Source of the DNA: Andrena cerasifolii
Lineage: Eukaryota > Arthropoda > Insecta > Hymenoptera > Andrenidae
Direction: 5' to 3'
NCBI RefSeq assembly: GCF_050908995.1
Contig: NC_135122.1
Coordinates: forward strand, 17,524,501 to 17,588,500
Length of the DNA stretch: 64,000 nt
Shown: positions 12,081-25,900 of the stretch, one piece after another
Numbering within the stretch: position 1 is the stretch's first letter
Layout of the letters: each line of letters starts with the position of its first letter
Position numbers and translations under genes: made by a program
The notes under the pieces: generated by a model
Database searches by the model: none
What the model was told of the DNA's origin: nothing
Seen by the model: only the letters and a program-made list of their open reading frames with translations

Positions 12081-15000
12081 TGGATGTAGGAACAATCGGC
12101 GCACGCAGATAGAGCATTTTAAATAGCTCGCTGTGTATATTTTAGTACTTTATTAATCACACACAGAGGCATAATTTTACAACTGCGGTCGGTTACTTCG
12201 TGTAGACTAAGAATTCAATGTTGTTTCATGATGACTTTAAAAAATTAGTGAATATTTAGGAAATTTGTTAAATGTCGGCAGTGAGCGTAATTTTGCTCCA
12301 AAATGTGTGATCACCAAAGTCACAAAGCAGAATAATTTCAATTTAAATTCTGATATTTTTTTTTGTTAAATATTGATGAATATTTGTCCCTTTGAAACAT
12401 TAGGATTGTACCTACGCTTTCTTTATCAACGCTGTAGGTAATATGATGCATCAGAGTAATCTCGATTATTTCTCAACTTCCCTTTAATTTATTAAATTTT
12501 GCAACGCCACCACGGTTTTACAAACAAACTCTGTCATCAATTATTGGTGTTCATTTCGCAGCATATTTAGTCAGTATAAGTTATGAATATTTCAAGAACA
12601 CATGCGTGTGAAGTAATATTAACTAAACGTATCCATTCGGATATTTAATTTCATTGAGAACATAATTAACGCTTTTAATCCGCATCAAATGCAGGGAGCG
12701 TTGAATATTGCAATGCTTTACAAGTAAATGCGTGCAGCATGAGGCGCGACCACAGTGCTGTTATTGAATCTGTCGAGAAATGTAAAATTTATTTCTGACG
12801 ATAAGCAGTTAGATATTCTATCCGAGGTTTATTATTAGCTGACGATCGTTATACTACGTGTAAAAAACTTTCTCGTGTCAGAATTTATTCCATGAAATAG
12901 ACGAACGTCAGTGAAATGACGTTTGAAATTCTGTGACTTGAAGAATTATTGTGGGGGATGAAAATTGATGGATGTTTGCGCAACAGGGATGACAGATATA
13001 CGCAAATATGCCAGGGACACTATAAACGTCGAGACTTGTGATGGGGATTGAAATCGGATTGAATCTGCATCTGATAAGCATTGTGCTATTGACAAAATCG
13101 TATATCATATCAACACCCAGTCACCCTCAAGAGTGAATGAATCCCCTATACGAATCCGCCGCTATAAACGACTAGCTGTTATAAAAATCACGAAATAAAA
13201 ATTGATTAGAGAGAATGAAAATAAATTTCATTCAGTGTGAATACAAATTTTTCTCTGACTTTTATATAAAATTTCACTGTTGACAGGGGATGTTTCACGT
13301 GGTTCCTTTATTGCAGGAATTTAATACATAAATTTCCATAGAAATTCCAGGCCAAGTATTGTAAATTTGTATAATCATGTTCATTATATCATTGCTATCA
13401 ATATTTATATTTCAGAGATATAAAACTGCGATATTAATAGCACGAAACATACATTTTATTAACCATGCATAGCACAAATATATTTTATAAATAGGTCCCT
13501 TTACGCGTAACATTAGCTGCCTCGATATTTGCACGAACTTGAAGCCATATTTTCGTACAATTACTGAGGCCCTAAATCTACTACTATATTTCAAACATCT
13601 AACGTTTTAATTCCTTTTACGCTACAATCCAACACAGACTGACGCAATCACGAAAATGAGAAAACCCAAGACGAAATAATTCGCGATATTCATCACTATC
13701 GTTAGTCAACACGTGAGTCATTAATACTTCGAAACGTTTCGTAATAGAATTTACTACCTTGCTTAACAATGGAGAGGAGAAGGAAAGTACCTCTGCAAGT
13801 TTCAAAGTCCGCCTTTGTTCGGCAACTGTGATTAATTTTAAAATTAATTATCGTCGATCGTATATGGGGAAATGCCTTTGTTTCGATTAAACGAATGCAA
13901 GGACTTCTGCGAAGTATACATTTACTCTAATTGCAAGTTGATATCTTTGATTTACATTGCGGACAAGACACGTGCCGCTCGCGTGACTAACTTCAATGAC
14001 AACGAAGGCTGGTTCAAATAGTGCGCTAACTTCCTCCTATGCCTCGAACCCCCGTGAACCGTAATTATGTATGATTTCACTGCCAAATGTGAGCTGGACT
14101 TCGACATTATTTCATTCCGCGAAACGCGCTTGGTGTAATTACACCACGCACTTGATTTTTCCAGCTGTGCTCAATATTTCTGCATTTAAATACTGGAAAT
14201 TTCATATTATAGGAAGCCAACAAAATAGGAATATTATACAAAAAAAAATGTTGACTAATGCAAATTATCTTGGATACATAACAGTCTTTACTCTACTAGT
14301 TTATTTTCATTTATCAATACAAAATTGCATTGAAGTTCTCTTTCTCTTTATATATTTCTGAGGTTACTTTAATTTTCCAAATTACATAGCTCACGGGGAA
14401 AGATTCAAAGAACAAAGGTATATTTTTATTTAAATTATATGTCACTGGAAACGGGTAACTACAATTCTTGATTCTGGGTTCTAAACATAATCCTGGATTA
14501 CCCAGATTATTAATTATTGAGAACAGCTCATCCCATTTCTCAAATCTCTAACATCCAGTGTTTTGGAAGATATTGAAAAACTATTCGAGGTGGGAGGTTT
14601 CCACTTAAGTCAAAGATATCTCAAAGATATCGCTTAATTCTAGGGATTTGGATAGAAATCGATAACTACGATATTACGTACGATATTTGATAAGGGAAGA
14701 CCTTTTAACACGTGCTCAAGTCTCCATATTATTTCGCGTACTGGAGGTTCCAGCGTATTTGTTTCGGAAATGGCCGTGAAAGCAGACGTTCACATCCGCC
14801 GCGCCACTAGAAGGTGAAATTTTCGTGCGATTGAGTATGCAACTCGTAAACCTGAACTTTCGCGTCACACGCTCGACGAATGTCAATGGCGGCCGAAAAC
14901 ACTTTTACGTTCGTTTCGTAGATCAGCCTCACGCCCTAATTACGTGTCGTCTGACTAATTATCGCCACAACCGAACGACTGCTCAGAAAACCACTAGCCA

Positions 15001-16819
15001 CGTGAAGGCACTGTATAGAAAACCCCACACAGTGAATATTAAAAGATTATTTTCTACGTTCAAAATTTATGATTTCAACCTTCGATGAGGAGAATGAGCC
15101 GAAATCATGTTTGGAATGAACGATACGGCAATTTGAATCCACCAAATGCGTCAAGCTGTGTTAAAAACTGAAACTGCTACATTAAACTGTTGCAGAAGTG
15201 GAGGAAAGTTTAATCCGAAATTAAGAACGTACTATGTTCCCAATTTGTTTAATTTAGATTTGAATGAACAGGGCAAGAAATGCACTGAAGCTTTTTACAA
15301 GGATTAATTTTAAACGTTGCTTCTAAATGCGAATGTAAAACGCAAATTCAATTTTAATAGAAATATGTATTTTTATAAAAGGCCACAGATTATATTGATC
15401 TGAAACATCTTTAATAATATATTTTCGTCTTTTAATAAATCGGAAGAAGAATCTATTTTTCAAGATTCGGATACTAATAACAGCGCAGACTTCGGCGGTC
15501 TGACTTGCAACAAATAATGCAGAACGAAATTTTCACTGGAAATTCGCCAGACATTTTCTTATTCCCTGTCGTCGTGAAAACCGTGAAGTGTTTCGCGACT
15601 GTCGAGTCTCGCAGCAAATAAATCAGTCGCTATAGCTCGAAACAAGCGGTCGTGAAATTAAAAAGAAATCGACGTATCTGCGATTTGGATTTTTCGATGA
15701 GAACAGCAGTGAACGAAGTTTCGGGCACCGGTCGGTAGAATTTCGCAGAACTGTTACGCTTGTTTGCGGGATATTGAAACAAAGCGGTTAATGCTTTTTC
15801 CAATAGCAAAACTTGTCCGAGAAAGAATTAACCGTGGAAAATGCGCGGATGAAAGCAACGAAAGCTGAAAGGACTCGCTCCCTCGTTACGTGTGCTAGAA
15901 ACAGTGTAGAAATATACCTACGGATAATGCTGACAACCTATATCCTCTTCCTCCTGCGTGATAAATTTTGGTATTGCAAAATTGTGCACAGTTTTGAAAC
16001 GTAACCGCTTTATATTTTAACGAATCTGCCACTTTTATTCGTAGCGACGAATGCGTGCAATTAAGGCACATAAAAGGTACTTCTGATGTACGAAACTGAA
16101 ATCTTTTTACTTTTTAAATTCTCGCGATTTCTTTAGTTAGAATCATTTACAGGTGAACACATCAGAAATAGTTGAATTTATTTTTTGTAAGTTACAATAG
16201 TAAATAGAAATGTGCTAATACTATAACACAGTAAATTACCTAATTATGTTATTTATCATTTCTGAACGAATAGATTTTGTTTTATATATTTTTGTACACT
16301 GAAGAATAGTGCAGACATCGAGCTGGGTCAGATAAGTGAAACAGTCTATGCATATCTTTGTATAAATACAAACACAATAAATGTTTAGAAAAGAACTCGA
16401 ATAAGGGTTGCAGCTTTTAAGGAAAAATATAATTACTATTCCCTTTTATACCCTCTGCAAGACTACGTTCCTCTTCCTTCTTACTACCCTTTTCTTTTGC
16501 AATGGAACTCAATATTAAAAATCAACTCAACAGAACAACCCGTAAAATTCTTAAAGTTTATCAAATTGTATAATAACTGGTAAATGCAACTAGTTGTTTA
16601 TTTGTCTCTAATAATCCGTACAAGTACTTGATGCACTTGTAAAATAACAGAAAAAAAGAAATATTAAAAGTAAAATATCATTTCGAAATTAATTTCCCTA
16701 CCTACTTACACACCCTTTCAATTACAATCCGCGCAATTGCAACCATTGAAAAGCAATCCGCGCTAATATAAGCGTTCAAAGTATCTGCCACGAGAATCCA
16801 TCGTAAGCAAGTATATAAT

Positions 16820-17560
16820 TACTACTGCCATCGATATATGCACGTACGTGCGCCGGACCAAGGTTCAATGCAGACTACGTGCTCGTTGCAAATAAACGAA
16901 ATATTAAATTGCCAATTACCCGGCGGCAAGGTCGCCGTTTCGGGGGTTCGCCTCCAGCGAGGGACGAATAAAAGCGTCGCCGAATTATTCCGACGCACGT
17001 TACCCTTGCAATTAACCGTCGATAATTGGGGGGATGGTGGCTGTTTCGTTCCATCGATCCAGCGTTTATCTCGATAAAATCGACCGCGAAACGCCAGGCT
17101 TCCACGGTCTTGCACGATGAGCTCTCATTTCTCCGCGAGGAACGGCTGGATACAAATTTGAGAATGAAAGGGAGGCAAAAGGACCGCGGCCTATCCTCCT
17201 TGTCTGAACGACAATGGGAAACGTAGCACGGTTTGAAAACGGTCGATGCTCTGTTGGAACGAGGCCAGAGTCCACCGTTTCGCGTCGGCGAATACTTCTT
17301 TTCCCCGTTTCTTCCAACTTCCTCCCGCACTTAGCCAGCTTTTTCGCATTTTTCCAGTCATGCGAGCCGCTGCTGTGGCAACGGCGGCCAATGGCAACGC
17401 AGTCGCTAGTCACTGCGAGGGGAGCATTGTCAGAAGCGAGGGGGTAGAATGAATTTGCTTCAACTGGTACTGTCGGCTCGCGCTGGCGATCCATCGCGAG
17501 TAATGAATTCGAAAAATCTTTAGTTGCTGAACGAGCTCCAAGTGGCGGCGCCTTGCTGGG
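16820..17560. other. GC-richer island in intron
   Basis: CpG-rich stretch with embedded TAATTG/CAATTA cores (attgccaattacccggcgg, caattaaccgtcgataattgg). Several overlapping open frames on both strands have no recognisable protein. A candidate enhancer by composition. Confidence 0.35.
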
Positions 17561-17620
17561 TCAGTTTCGACCCGAACGCTACTCTTTTTTCTTATATTAA
17601 AGGAACTAACTTCACTTATA

Positions 17621-18070
17621 TATCACTAACAAGGGAACATCCCGAACCTGGAAATTCGAAAAATTCTGAAACTTTGTGAATATGTAAAGAATTTCTTCCT
17701 GATTATAACGGAATTTTTGTTTGCTGCCCAAATTCACTTTAAGGGGGTGTAATTGACCCCTGAAAATCCGGTTATTTACCGATTTTATGTTATAACTCGT
17801 GAACTGTAAAATAATTTTTTCACCAAATGCTAGATCTAATTAAAAGAAGTAACTTTTGTCTTGAAACTTTTTTTCTATCTCTTACACTTCGCGAGTTATA
17901 ACACAAAATCGGGAAATAGCCGAATTTTCAAGGGTTAATTTCACCCCCTTTGAGTGAATTTGGGCAGCAAACGAAAATTGCGTTGTAATCAGGAGGAAAA
18001 CCCTCACATATTCACAAAGTTTCAGATTTTTTTAAATTTTCGGGTTCGGGATCTTCCCTTGTAAGTAATA
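17621..18070. mobile_element. 450-bp foldback (long inverted-repeat) element
   Basis: The two halves are imperfect reverse complements over nearly the whole length. The left end reads ACAAGGGAACATCCCGAACC and the right end, on the other strand, ACAAGGGAAGATCCCGAACC. Matching inner blocks include AAATTCACT, GTTATAACTCG and GGGGGTG. No open frame of note is present. Homology may extend to TATYACTWACAAGGG at each end, with no certain target duplication. The best call is a non-autonomous foldback or MITE-type element. Confidence 0.75.
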
Positions 18071-20899
18071 TTTTCAACTCTAGTGGGTGTTTTCGAATCT
18101 ACAGTCACTCACGCATTTGTTCGCAAAGGAGTGTCTTGTTTGCCGACCACGTGTAATCGTATATTCTGTGTTATATCACTCTCCGAGGATTGAAGGAACG
18201 TTGCCTTGGACGAACTGAAGAGTTTCATTTTTCATTTTAGAAGATTTCTTATGTGTCGTATCTTAGAAGACAGTTACTGTAAGCTATGTGTAATTTAATA
18301 CAGTGTAATTTGCATGGGTAAATCGAGTTACGTGGACGTACGAAGTAGAAGCAAATGTGGTGGTCAGACTCGAGCCACCAGTGCGCGTCAAACGGAAAAG
18401 ATAATCAAATAACACGCTGGGCTATGGCGATAAAATTAAATATGAATTCAATTTCGTTCTATTGCGTTCGTCAACAACATTTCCCCTGGGCAAATACTGG
18501 ATTTCGTTATAAACTACGTAGTGACTGGCAGAGTTTAATTAAATTGACGCATGAGGGTGTCAGTCTTCCATCAACCTCATCGCAGATTTCTCTGATATTA
18601 CCGCTCGTTTTTGCTACCACAGTTACAGAAATTTGATACTCAAAATGAAAATAAATTATGGATCCATTATTCAGTACATAGTTAATTGATTAGAGATCTT
18701 TCGTTCAATGCTACATTTATTAAATACTATTCCAAAATCAATAAATCGTTTAATTCTACGAATCACGATGTTTTTATACTTTTATCAGCATTAATGATAA
18801 CAGTATGTAACTCCAATTTTAAGCTACGATATTCCTGGGAGGCATATTGGAGTGCGAAGAATTAATCCAGGGATCGACGGATGGCTATTTTAAAGCTGGT
18901 ATGGGGAAGAATGAATCTGATAGTAGAAATAAGTGATATGAGGTACGTGATCACTTTCAAATTCGGCAGATAACAATTGGACAAGTCTTTTGGGATATTC
19001 TGGCGAATATTAAGTTGCTGTAATACTGTGAGTACTAAGTTATAGTTTCGTGATTTGAATTTTTATGAGCTAAAATTTGGGAAAATTTTAAAGCCATGAA
19101 GCTATACAAAAATCCTTTGTATCTTCTATCCTACAGCTATAGAAATTCCTCTGATTATTTGTAGGAAATGTTTAACTATGATCGCCAGGTGTTTCATCAG
19201 AAAATAATCTTCCAAATACACTATTTTACATCACTGCAAGTTATGCAATTTCGCCTTGTTCCATATTACAGTCTCCCTCGCTATTATATTGAAGTATTAT
19301 GCAACAGTTTTCTCAGTCAACACAGGGAGCTCGGAATTAAATTTCTACAATTTCTAGGATTCGAGCATACCGAGAATCCTCTTCTGTCCTCCACTATACA
19401 TCTAACAACAAGTCTCTCGGTTACTCGCAGGAAATGCTCAAGCAGAAATTCCCGCAACTACGTCGCAAAACAGACGTCTTCCAAGTGCAATATTTTACAA
19501 AACTTTCCTGCATAATAATTGAGAAACTACATTGATCCAATATTCTCAGAGTTTCCCTTCTGCTCACACATAATATATGAATGTTTAATAAGAGGAGATA
19601 TGCGGTTTTGGCAGGCGGTATACGTATATGCAAGTACTTTAACTTTCGTGTCTAGTTTTAGAGAGCTTTTCAGACGAGAAGGTGCATTGTTTGCGCGCGT
19701 TGTAAAATTAAGAGCGTTAGAGGGCTGGCATCTTAAAACTGAGTAAAATATTAAATTTTTGTTTTATGAGAATTGGTGAGCTGAAATAGGATCATCGTGT
19801 GATCAAGTTAATAATTCATTTCTAAGTGAGGGCACGTGGTAGAGTATATTAAAGCCACTTCGTGTGTGTGTGTTTTTTTAATAGTAATATATGCTTTCAA
19901 ATACTTGCTTTTATATCGAAGTTTTTGACAAATGCAATGATTTTACACACTGAAGATTATATCGAGATTAGAATGGAAGAGTAAGAGGTGAATAGTGGAG
20001 AGAAAATGCCTCTTTGAACGCTCTTCGTGGACTGTTTGCTGCTAGGTAGGACTACTAAGTAGAAATACTCGATATATGGTCAGACGTAAATCACACTGAA
20101 GGTTTTGGGCGCGCTCAAAGCTATACTTTCAATTGCTTTACGTATATAACACAACTTAGGAAGAATAGTATTTGAATATGGAGTGTTTCAAACATTCGGT
20201 GCTTTTTTCGATTACAAAAATTAAATAGTTTGCGATCTTCATACAGTTATTACTCTTCTATCACGACTTTGGTGTGATTTTGACTATGAATAGTTATTTT
20301 ACTCATCAAGAAATAGTTTAGGAAGTATTCGAAAAGATATGCTCTAAGAAAAAGAAGAAGTTGGCTTTAATATGACTTGCATACCACAATCAAGAGAAAA
20401 ATTATTATGTACAAAAAATTCACATTAATTTTAGGAACATAAGCCTGTGGTCTTCCAATTTCGCACCCTATAGAACTGAAAGTATGAAAAATTATATCGA
20501 GAAGCGTCTACGACAAACAGAACTTGTTTAAATTCCATGATTTTTAGATTTATGAAATATCGATAAATCACTTTTATTTCATCATACGTAGAACTGTAAT
20601 TTTCTCAGTTGTGTGCGAAAAATACTCGACCAGAAATTCCTTCGACACTTTAGTAAAATAATCATCCCACCATCGGCAGAATATTATACAAATTATTCCT
20701 CCACGAATCTACTACAGAACACACTTATCTGCAGAAAAATAAAGTCCATCAATCTTTGCAGGAAAACCCTCGAATATTTACTAAGAAAAGCCACGAACCC
20801 TTAACCAACAGTAAACAGATCTCAAGCAACGAAAACAGAGCTCTCCAAATCAAAGTAAATATTCAAAATCCCATCGTTCCGAGGCTCCGAAAATACATC

Positions 20900-21720
20900 A
20901 CCAAAACCGGCAAGCTTCCACCATACGCACATCATTTCCCCCGAGCCGTAGGCAGCAAGTGGCCGCCTAGAAGTTTCCTCCATTCACTCGCGAAACAATC
21001 GCCCTGCACCGGCGATATTTTACAAAGGTTCCTACAGCGGCGGCGGAGGAATGAGGGCGGCGGGTCAAACGAGCCCGCGGAATTCGACGAACGCCGGTCG
21101 TACGAATTTCGACGAAATGGGAGGAAAGTGGCCGTCATCTGGCGAATAAATGCGTCCACGGTTACAGAGGCAATGGCGACGACCAACGAAACCGCAGCTC
21201 GCGCATTTCGGCCAGCGATCGTTCACCGGATATGTTTGGCGGTGTGGCGCAAAAAGAACGGGTCTCGTCGGCAGACCGAGCCCGTATGCACTTGTGGACA
21301 ACTGTATAACCGCCCCCCATCCTCCGCTCTGTCCACCCCCTCCCCCTCCCCTCCATGGCCATTATAAATCAAAAGCTCGTTGGTTTGTCGGTTATCGCGA
21401 AACGGCCGCAAACAAATTGCGAGCCGTGTCGCTCGATCTGTTGTAATAAGGCATAATGCGGCACGATTATCGGACGATAATTGCACGCAATCCGTTTGGA
21501 TAAAGTGGCCGTCGATTGGTCGGGTTCTATGGACGAAAAGCTCGTTCCTGCGGTCGTTTCGCGAGCCTGCGAATCGTTGCACTATAATGAATTCGGGCAC
21601 AAGCGGCTGGTTGTTAGTCGTTGGAAGAGGGGTGGCGCGGGGGTATTGTGGTTTGGAAAAATGTTGAATTACGATGGATTTGTAGGTGGGCTTGCTGTGC
21701 GTTAGGCGACGAGGTTCAGA
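20900..21720. other. GC-richer island in intron
   Basis: CpG-rich stretch with many overlapping open frames on both strands (up to 203 codons) and no domain. It contains ccattataaatca, caattgcg and gataattgcacg-like cores. It is best read as non-coding, possibly conserved, DNA. Confidence 0.35.
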
Positions 21721-22079
21721 CAGTTTTTGGACTGTATTTAGATTGAACAGGGATTGTGAAATATGCAGGGTGTTTCGCTTGACTTTATCGCCTGAAATAT
21801 TTCTGCTGTATTTAAAATCTCAGTAGAATGTTTCCTACAAATGTTGCGTAGGTTAATTAGATGAGACTTTGCCTTTTTATCTACAGTCATCAGCACTTGT
21901 ATTAATACATCTTCATCCCACGTCGCGGGAATACCATTCCTCCAAAGAAATGCACACCATACAGCTCTTCCACTGTCACCACCCTTCCCCGACTTATGCA
22001 GCCAACACAAGTTCCAACTTCTTCGACCGGAACAGCCCTGATTTCATTACAACTTCCACTGGAAGCTACTTACTAATTA

Positions 22080-22960
22080 CTACCCTCGCGTCCCCATAAC
22101 AGCCGCCCCGTCGCAGACTTCCGTCGCGGCAGTGCGAGGCAAGCAGTTGAGGCATTACGCCCGACTATCTCCTCGAGAAAAATGATGGATCGACGTCGGC
22201 TAAACACTCGGCTACAATCTTATCCCGGCAATTATTCACGGCTACGCGCTCTCCCTTCGGCCGGCTCCATTTACAATTCCACTCTGACAGCCAGTCGAAC
22301 GGTGTTATTTACATTTCCCGGGCGTTTCTGGCTGAATCCTCGAGCCGTCGATCGGGAAGGGATCGAGGGGGATCGGGGGTGCACCGGGGCGAAAGAACGA
22401 GCGAAAGAAGACAGAGAAATACGACGAAACGCGAGGGGAGGTGGGGCTGGCTTGTAACGTCCCGATTTAATGGAGCGCGGCGACTTGATAACGGGCAGCG
22501 GGGCATTGCAGGATTTATTAGCGTCTCGCGATGCGGATAATGTCTCACCTGCTCGCCGAGCAGAAGCAGACTTTGGCCCAGCTGAATTATTCGCGGGACG
22601 GAAATTAAGGCTGGAGGCCGGCTGTCTTTTAATCTCCGCCAAACGTTTCCTTCGTTCCGTGCTGCCTCCCTCGTCGCCCGAACACGACCGATCGATACCG
22701 CCAGGAAATTCAATGATACACCGGCCCTACACACGCACCGCGCTGTCCAACTTCTTTTCCAAGGGGACGCTGGCCCACACGGGGTTTAGCAGATGATCAC
22801 GTTCGAATAAACGTGGTCAGGGGGTGGGCACCCGTTCTACTGCTTTGCTGGTAATTAGTAGAGCGACGGGACAACGTCAAGTCTGTCAGGTGAATAGTGA
22901 CGTAGAGTTTGCAGCGGCTTCTATACAAGATTAGGACGATCTCGTTAAGACGAATCGATC
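22080..22960. other. GC-richer island in intron
   Basis: CpG-rich with short AT-rich cores (caattattcacgg, ctgaattattcgcggg). Open frames are present on both strands, with arginine- and serine-rich translations typical of shadow frames. No product is recognised. Confidence 0.35.
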
Positions 22961-25900
22961 GATGCTATTTTTTACTTCGGATTCAGACGGGACCAGCTCG
23001 AGAAGTGGGCTTAAAGTTTGAGATTTTGAGGTTCTGAACAAAAGTAAAATCTGTAGATCTGTACTTAATTGTAGAGAGGTAGAATAGGTCTATTCATTTC
23101 GATAGTGTTTTTAAATCAGTTTCTTGCGTTTACTGGCTGCATTTTTATTTCGAAATTTTCTGCTGATTTTGGAGACTTGAAATATAAATTTTGGTGCGTG
23201 GAGTGCTTTGTGAACGACGGTACGAAAGGTTGTCAATTATTAGTTAGCATAATTTAACAAGAAGGAAATGCATAATATACCTACTCTTCTCTGTGCCCTA
23301 CAAAGCCAAGGGATTCCCAAGAATAAGATTTTTTAAATTTCCTTTCTCCCACCGCTGTGAGTTGAAAGTATTAAACTTTTTTCCGCGGGTCTTAGTTTCC
23401 AAGAGAACTGGCTTGTCTGCGTATTTTCCTACTGTTCACGATTATCTTTCGCTGGTAGCTTCTTCGTTCTTTTGATTATTCCCCAATTTTCTGTCCTGCT
23501 CTATAAAGTTCCGAGGGAACTTTTAACAAGTTTCACTCGTTTTTTTTCTCAAAGCCTCCCAACTCAAGTCCAGCGATAATGGTCCGAACTTAAACAATGA
23601 TAAAAAAAAGGAGGGAAACGTTAGTTTTTCATATTCTTTTTCTTTCTGAGTATTACCCAGGCAGAACGAAGAAGTTCCTTTGTTCCAGGCGTTCGACCGT
23701 CAGTTCTTAAAGTTTCTCAGGAAAAGACGTAAAAATTGTTCATTATGGACCAGTAAACTTTCTCTCCTACTGCTGGGTTTAGTTAGCGCATAAATATCTC
23801 AAACATGTAGTGGAATATAAAGAAATTCACCGATACTGATACGCTACATTAACAATTGAATTAAATAAATAAGGAAAAACTACTGACAGATCCTTGTATG
23901 TTATTTAAAAATATTTCTATTTTAAAATTTTATGTAAGGAATATTTACTACCGATATTCTTCTCATGTGTAAGTTCAAATTTTCCCTCGTTAATCGCGTT
24001 TAATTTTATTTATGTAGGTCAACATACATGATAAATAAAAGACTAAAGGCTAATATTATTTATAATATTTATAACGTGACGTTTAAGAAAATCTTTTATA
24101 CATAAAGTAATAGAAAACAATATAAGTAAGTTCGTGATTGGTGGAAGGAATAAACGTTAATCTTACATTTCTATTTCAAGTTTCATTCTTTTGTAATTTT
24201 ATTTACGTCACAATTTTTGTTCAATGTAATTTACCAAAAGGGTATGTAACTTTATCCGGTAATTCTCTTATCGCAGAGTGGCAATAAAATTACTAGAAAA
24301 CACACCTACGAGTGTGTCGTAGCAAATTAAAACGAAATGCGTACTGGAAAAGCGAATGTTTGTTGATCCGTATTCGATTAATTCCATTGCTTCTGTCATT
24401 TTCGTTTAATGAAGATTGAAGTGCTGGACAAAATTTATATACTAACTATTGAAGCTGCTGTTTCGGAAAATTAAATATCGATCACGGGCAAATCGCTCTC
24501 TATTCAGGTATTAATACGACACTCTGTTTCCCTCTCGAATAACAATTTATCGTGTTTATTTAATTTTACTAATAGTCTATAATTTTCAGTACTTTAAACT
24601 GTACTCGTCACTGTCCAAATGCCACTGAACTTTCCACTGAATTCTATCAAGAAAAACACTTCCGTTTTTCAAAATAAAGATGTTTTTGCATTTTTATATA
24701 ACATTTTACATTTCTTAAAGTTTTCACTTTTTATTTTATTAATGCCGTTTGTCAATTTATTCACCAATCACCCATAACTATGAGTGGGTGTTTATTAACA
24801 ATACGTTGGCAATCAAAGTATTTTGGGGTATTTTTAAAATTTTGTTAATTTTTTAATCTCATTTATGTTCCCTGGCATTTCATATTAAAGCAGAATATTT
24901 TATATATCTTTCAAAGAAGTAACTTGCCTTAAAATAATTGATACAACTTAAGAACCTTAAATGAAATTGTTATTTTATTTATGTTTAGTTCCATATTATA
25001 TGTCTGAAAAATACGTGCGAAACTGTAGATTGCTTTATAAAACAATTTTCAAGAAGCTTCCGTGCCTCACATTGCCTACAGAACACGTCTGACCATACAC
25101 GATCCATCTCTCCTTACTCCCTTTCGCTTTACTGCTCTCCTATTACTAATTCTACAAATTGCTGTTTGTCTGCTGAAATTTTTTAATCGAGGATATCTAA
25201 TTACACCATCGTCAACGCATTCGTATTTCTTTGTCAGTGAAATATTTTAAAAATTACGAACCCCACTGTCTATCCGCCTTCTGTCTACATTTGAATATCA
25301 CTTCGTCGCAATTTGCGTTCTTTCCTTCCCTCCCAATTAATATTACGCGTACACCCGATGCACCGTTGCGTAATATTTACCACGCGGATATTCGTGCTCG
25401 TGTATATTTCCGAATGATCACGCGTCACGGTGAAAAATGAATTTACGGTCGATCATACGTTACGTTTAACTCTGTACAATGTACATCACAATGCAGGGCA
25501 ATGCGTTATTAATTGCCTCGCAGTTAAAATGCAGTGGCTGGTTAGGTGGTGCCTCGTAAATTTACAAAATGACGTGCAGCGTTATTCACCGATGCAACTG
25601 GGCGCTATTTACTTCGCGAAACGCTCACAATCAACGTTTACAGTTTTAACAGGTAGGCGATAAAAGAAAATGCAATGTAGGTACTGCATAGCTTCGCGAT
25701 GTAACGTGTACCGCGTTCTTTGTTCGATTTTAATTAAATGCACTCGTTTTACGATTTCGAAATCGTTTGTGGTATGTTCCTCAGTAAGTGGCGCTAATTA
25801 GTGTATGTTGGATTTTATTTAACGATATGTAGATTACATATTTGTTGGGGAAAAGAGTATGTTGCTAAAATGAAGAGGGAATAAAATAATTATTTGTGCG

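Noticed and set aside
20756..21367. 203-codon plus-strand open frame
   Set aside because: It overlaps several open frames on both strands in a GC-rich island, has an unlikely composition and no domain, and no splice signals frame it as an exon.
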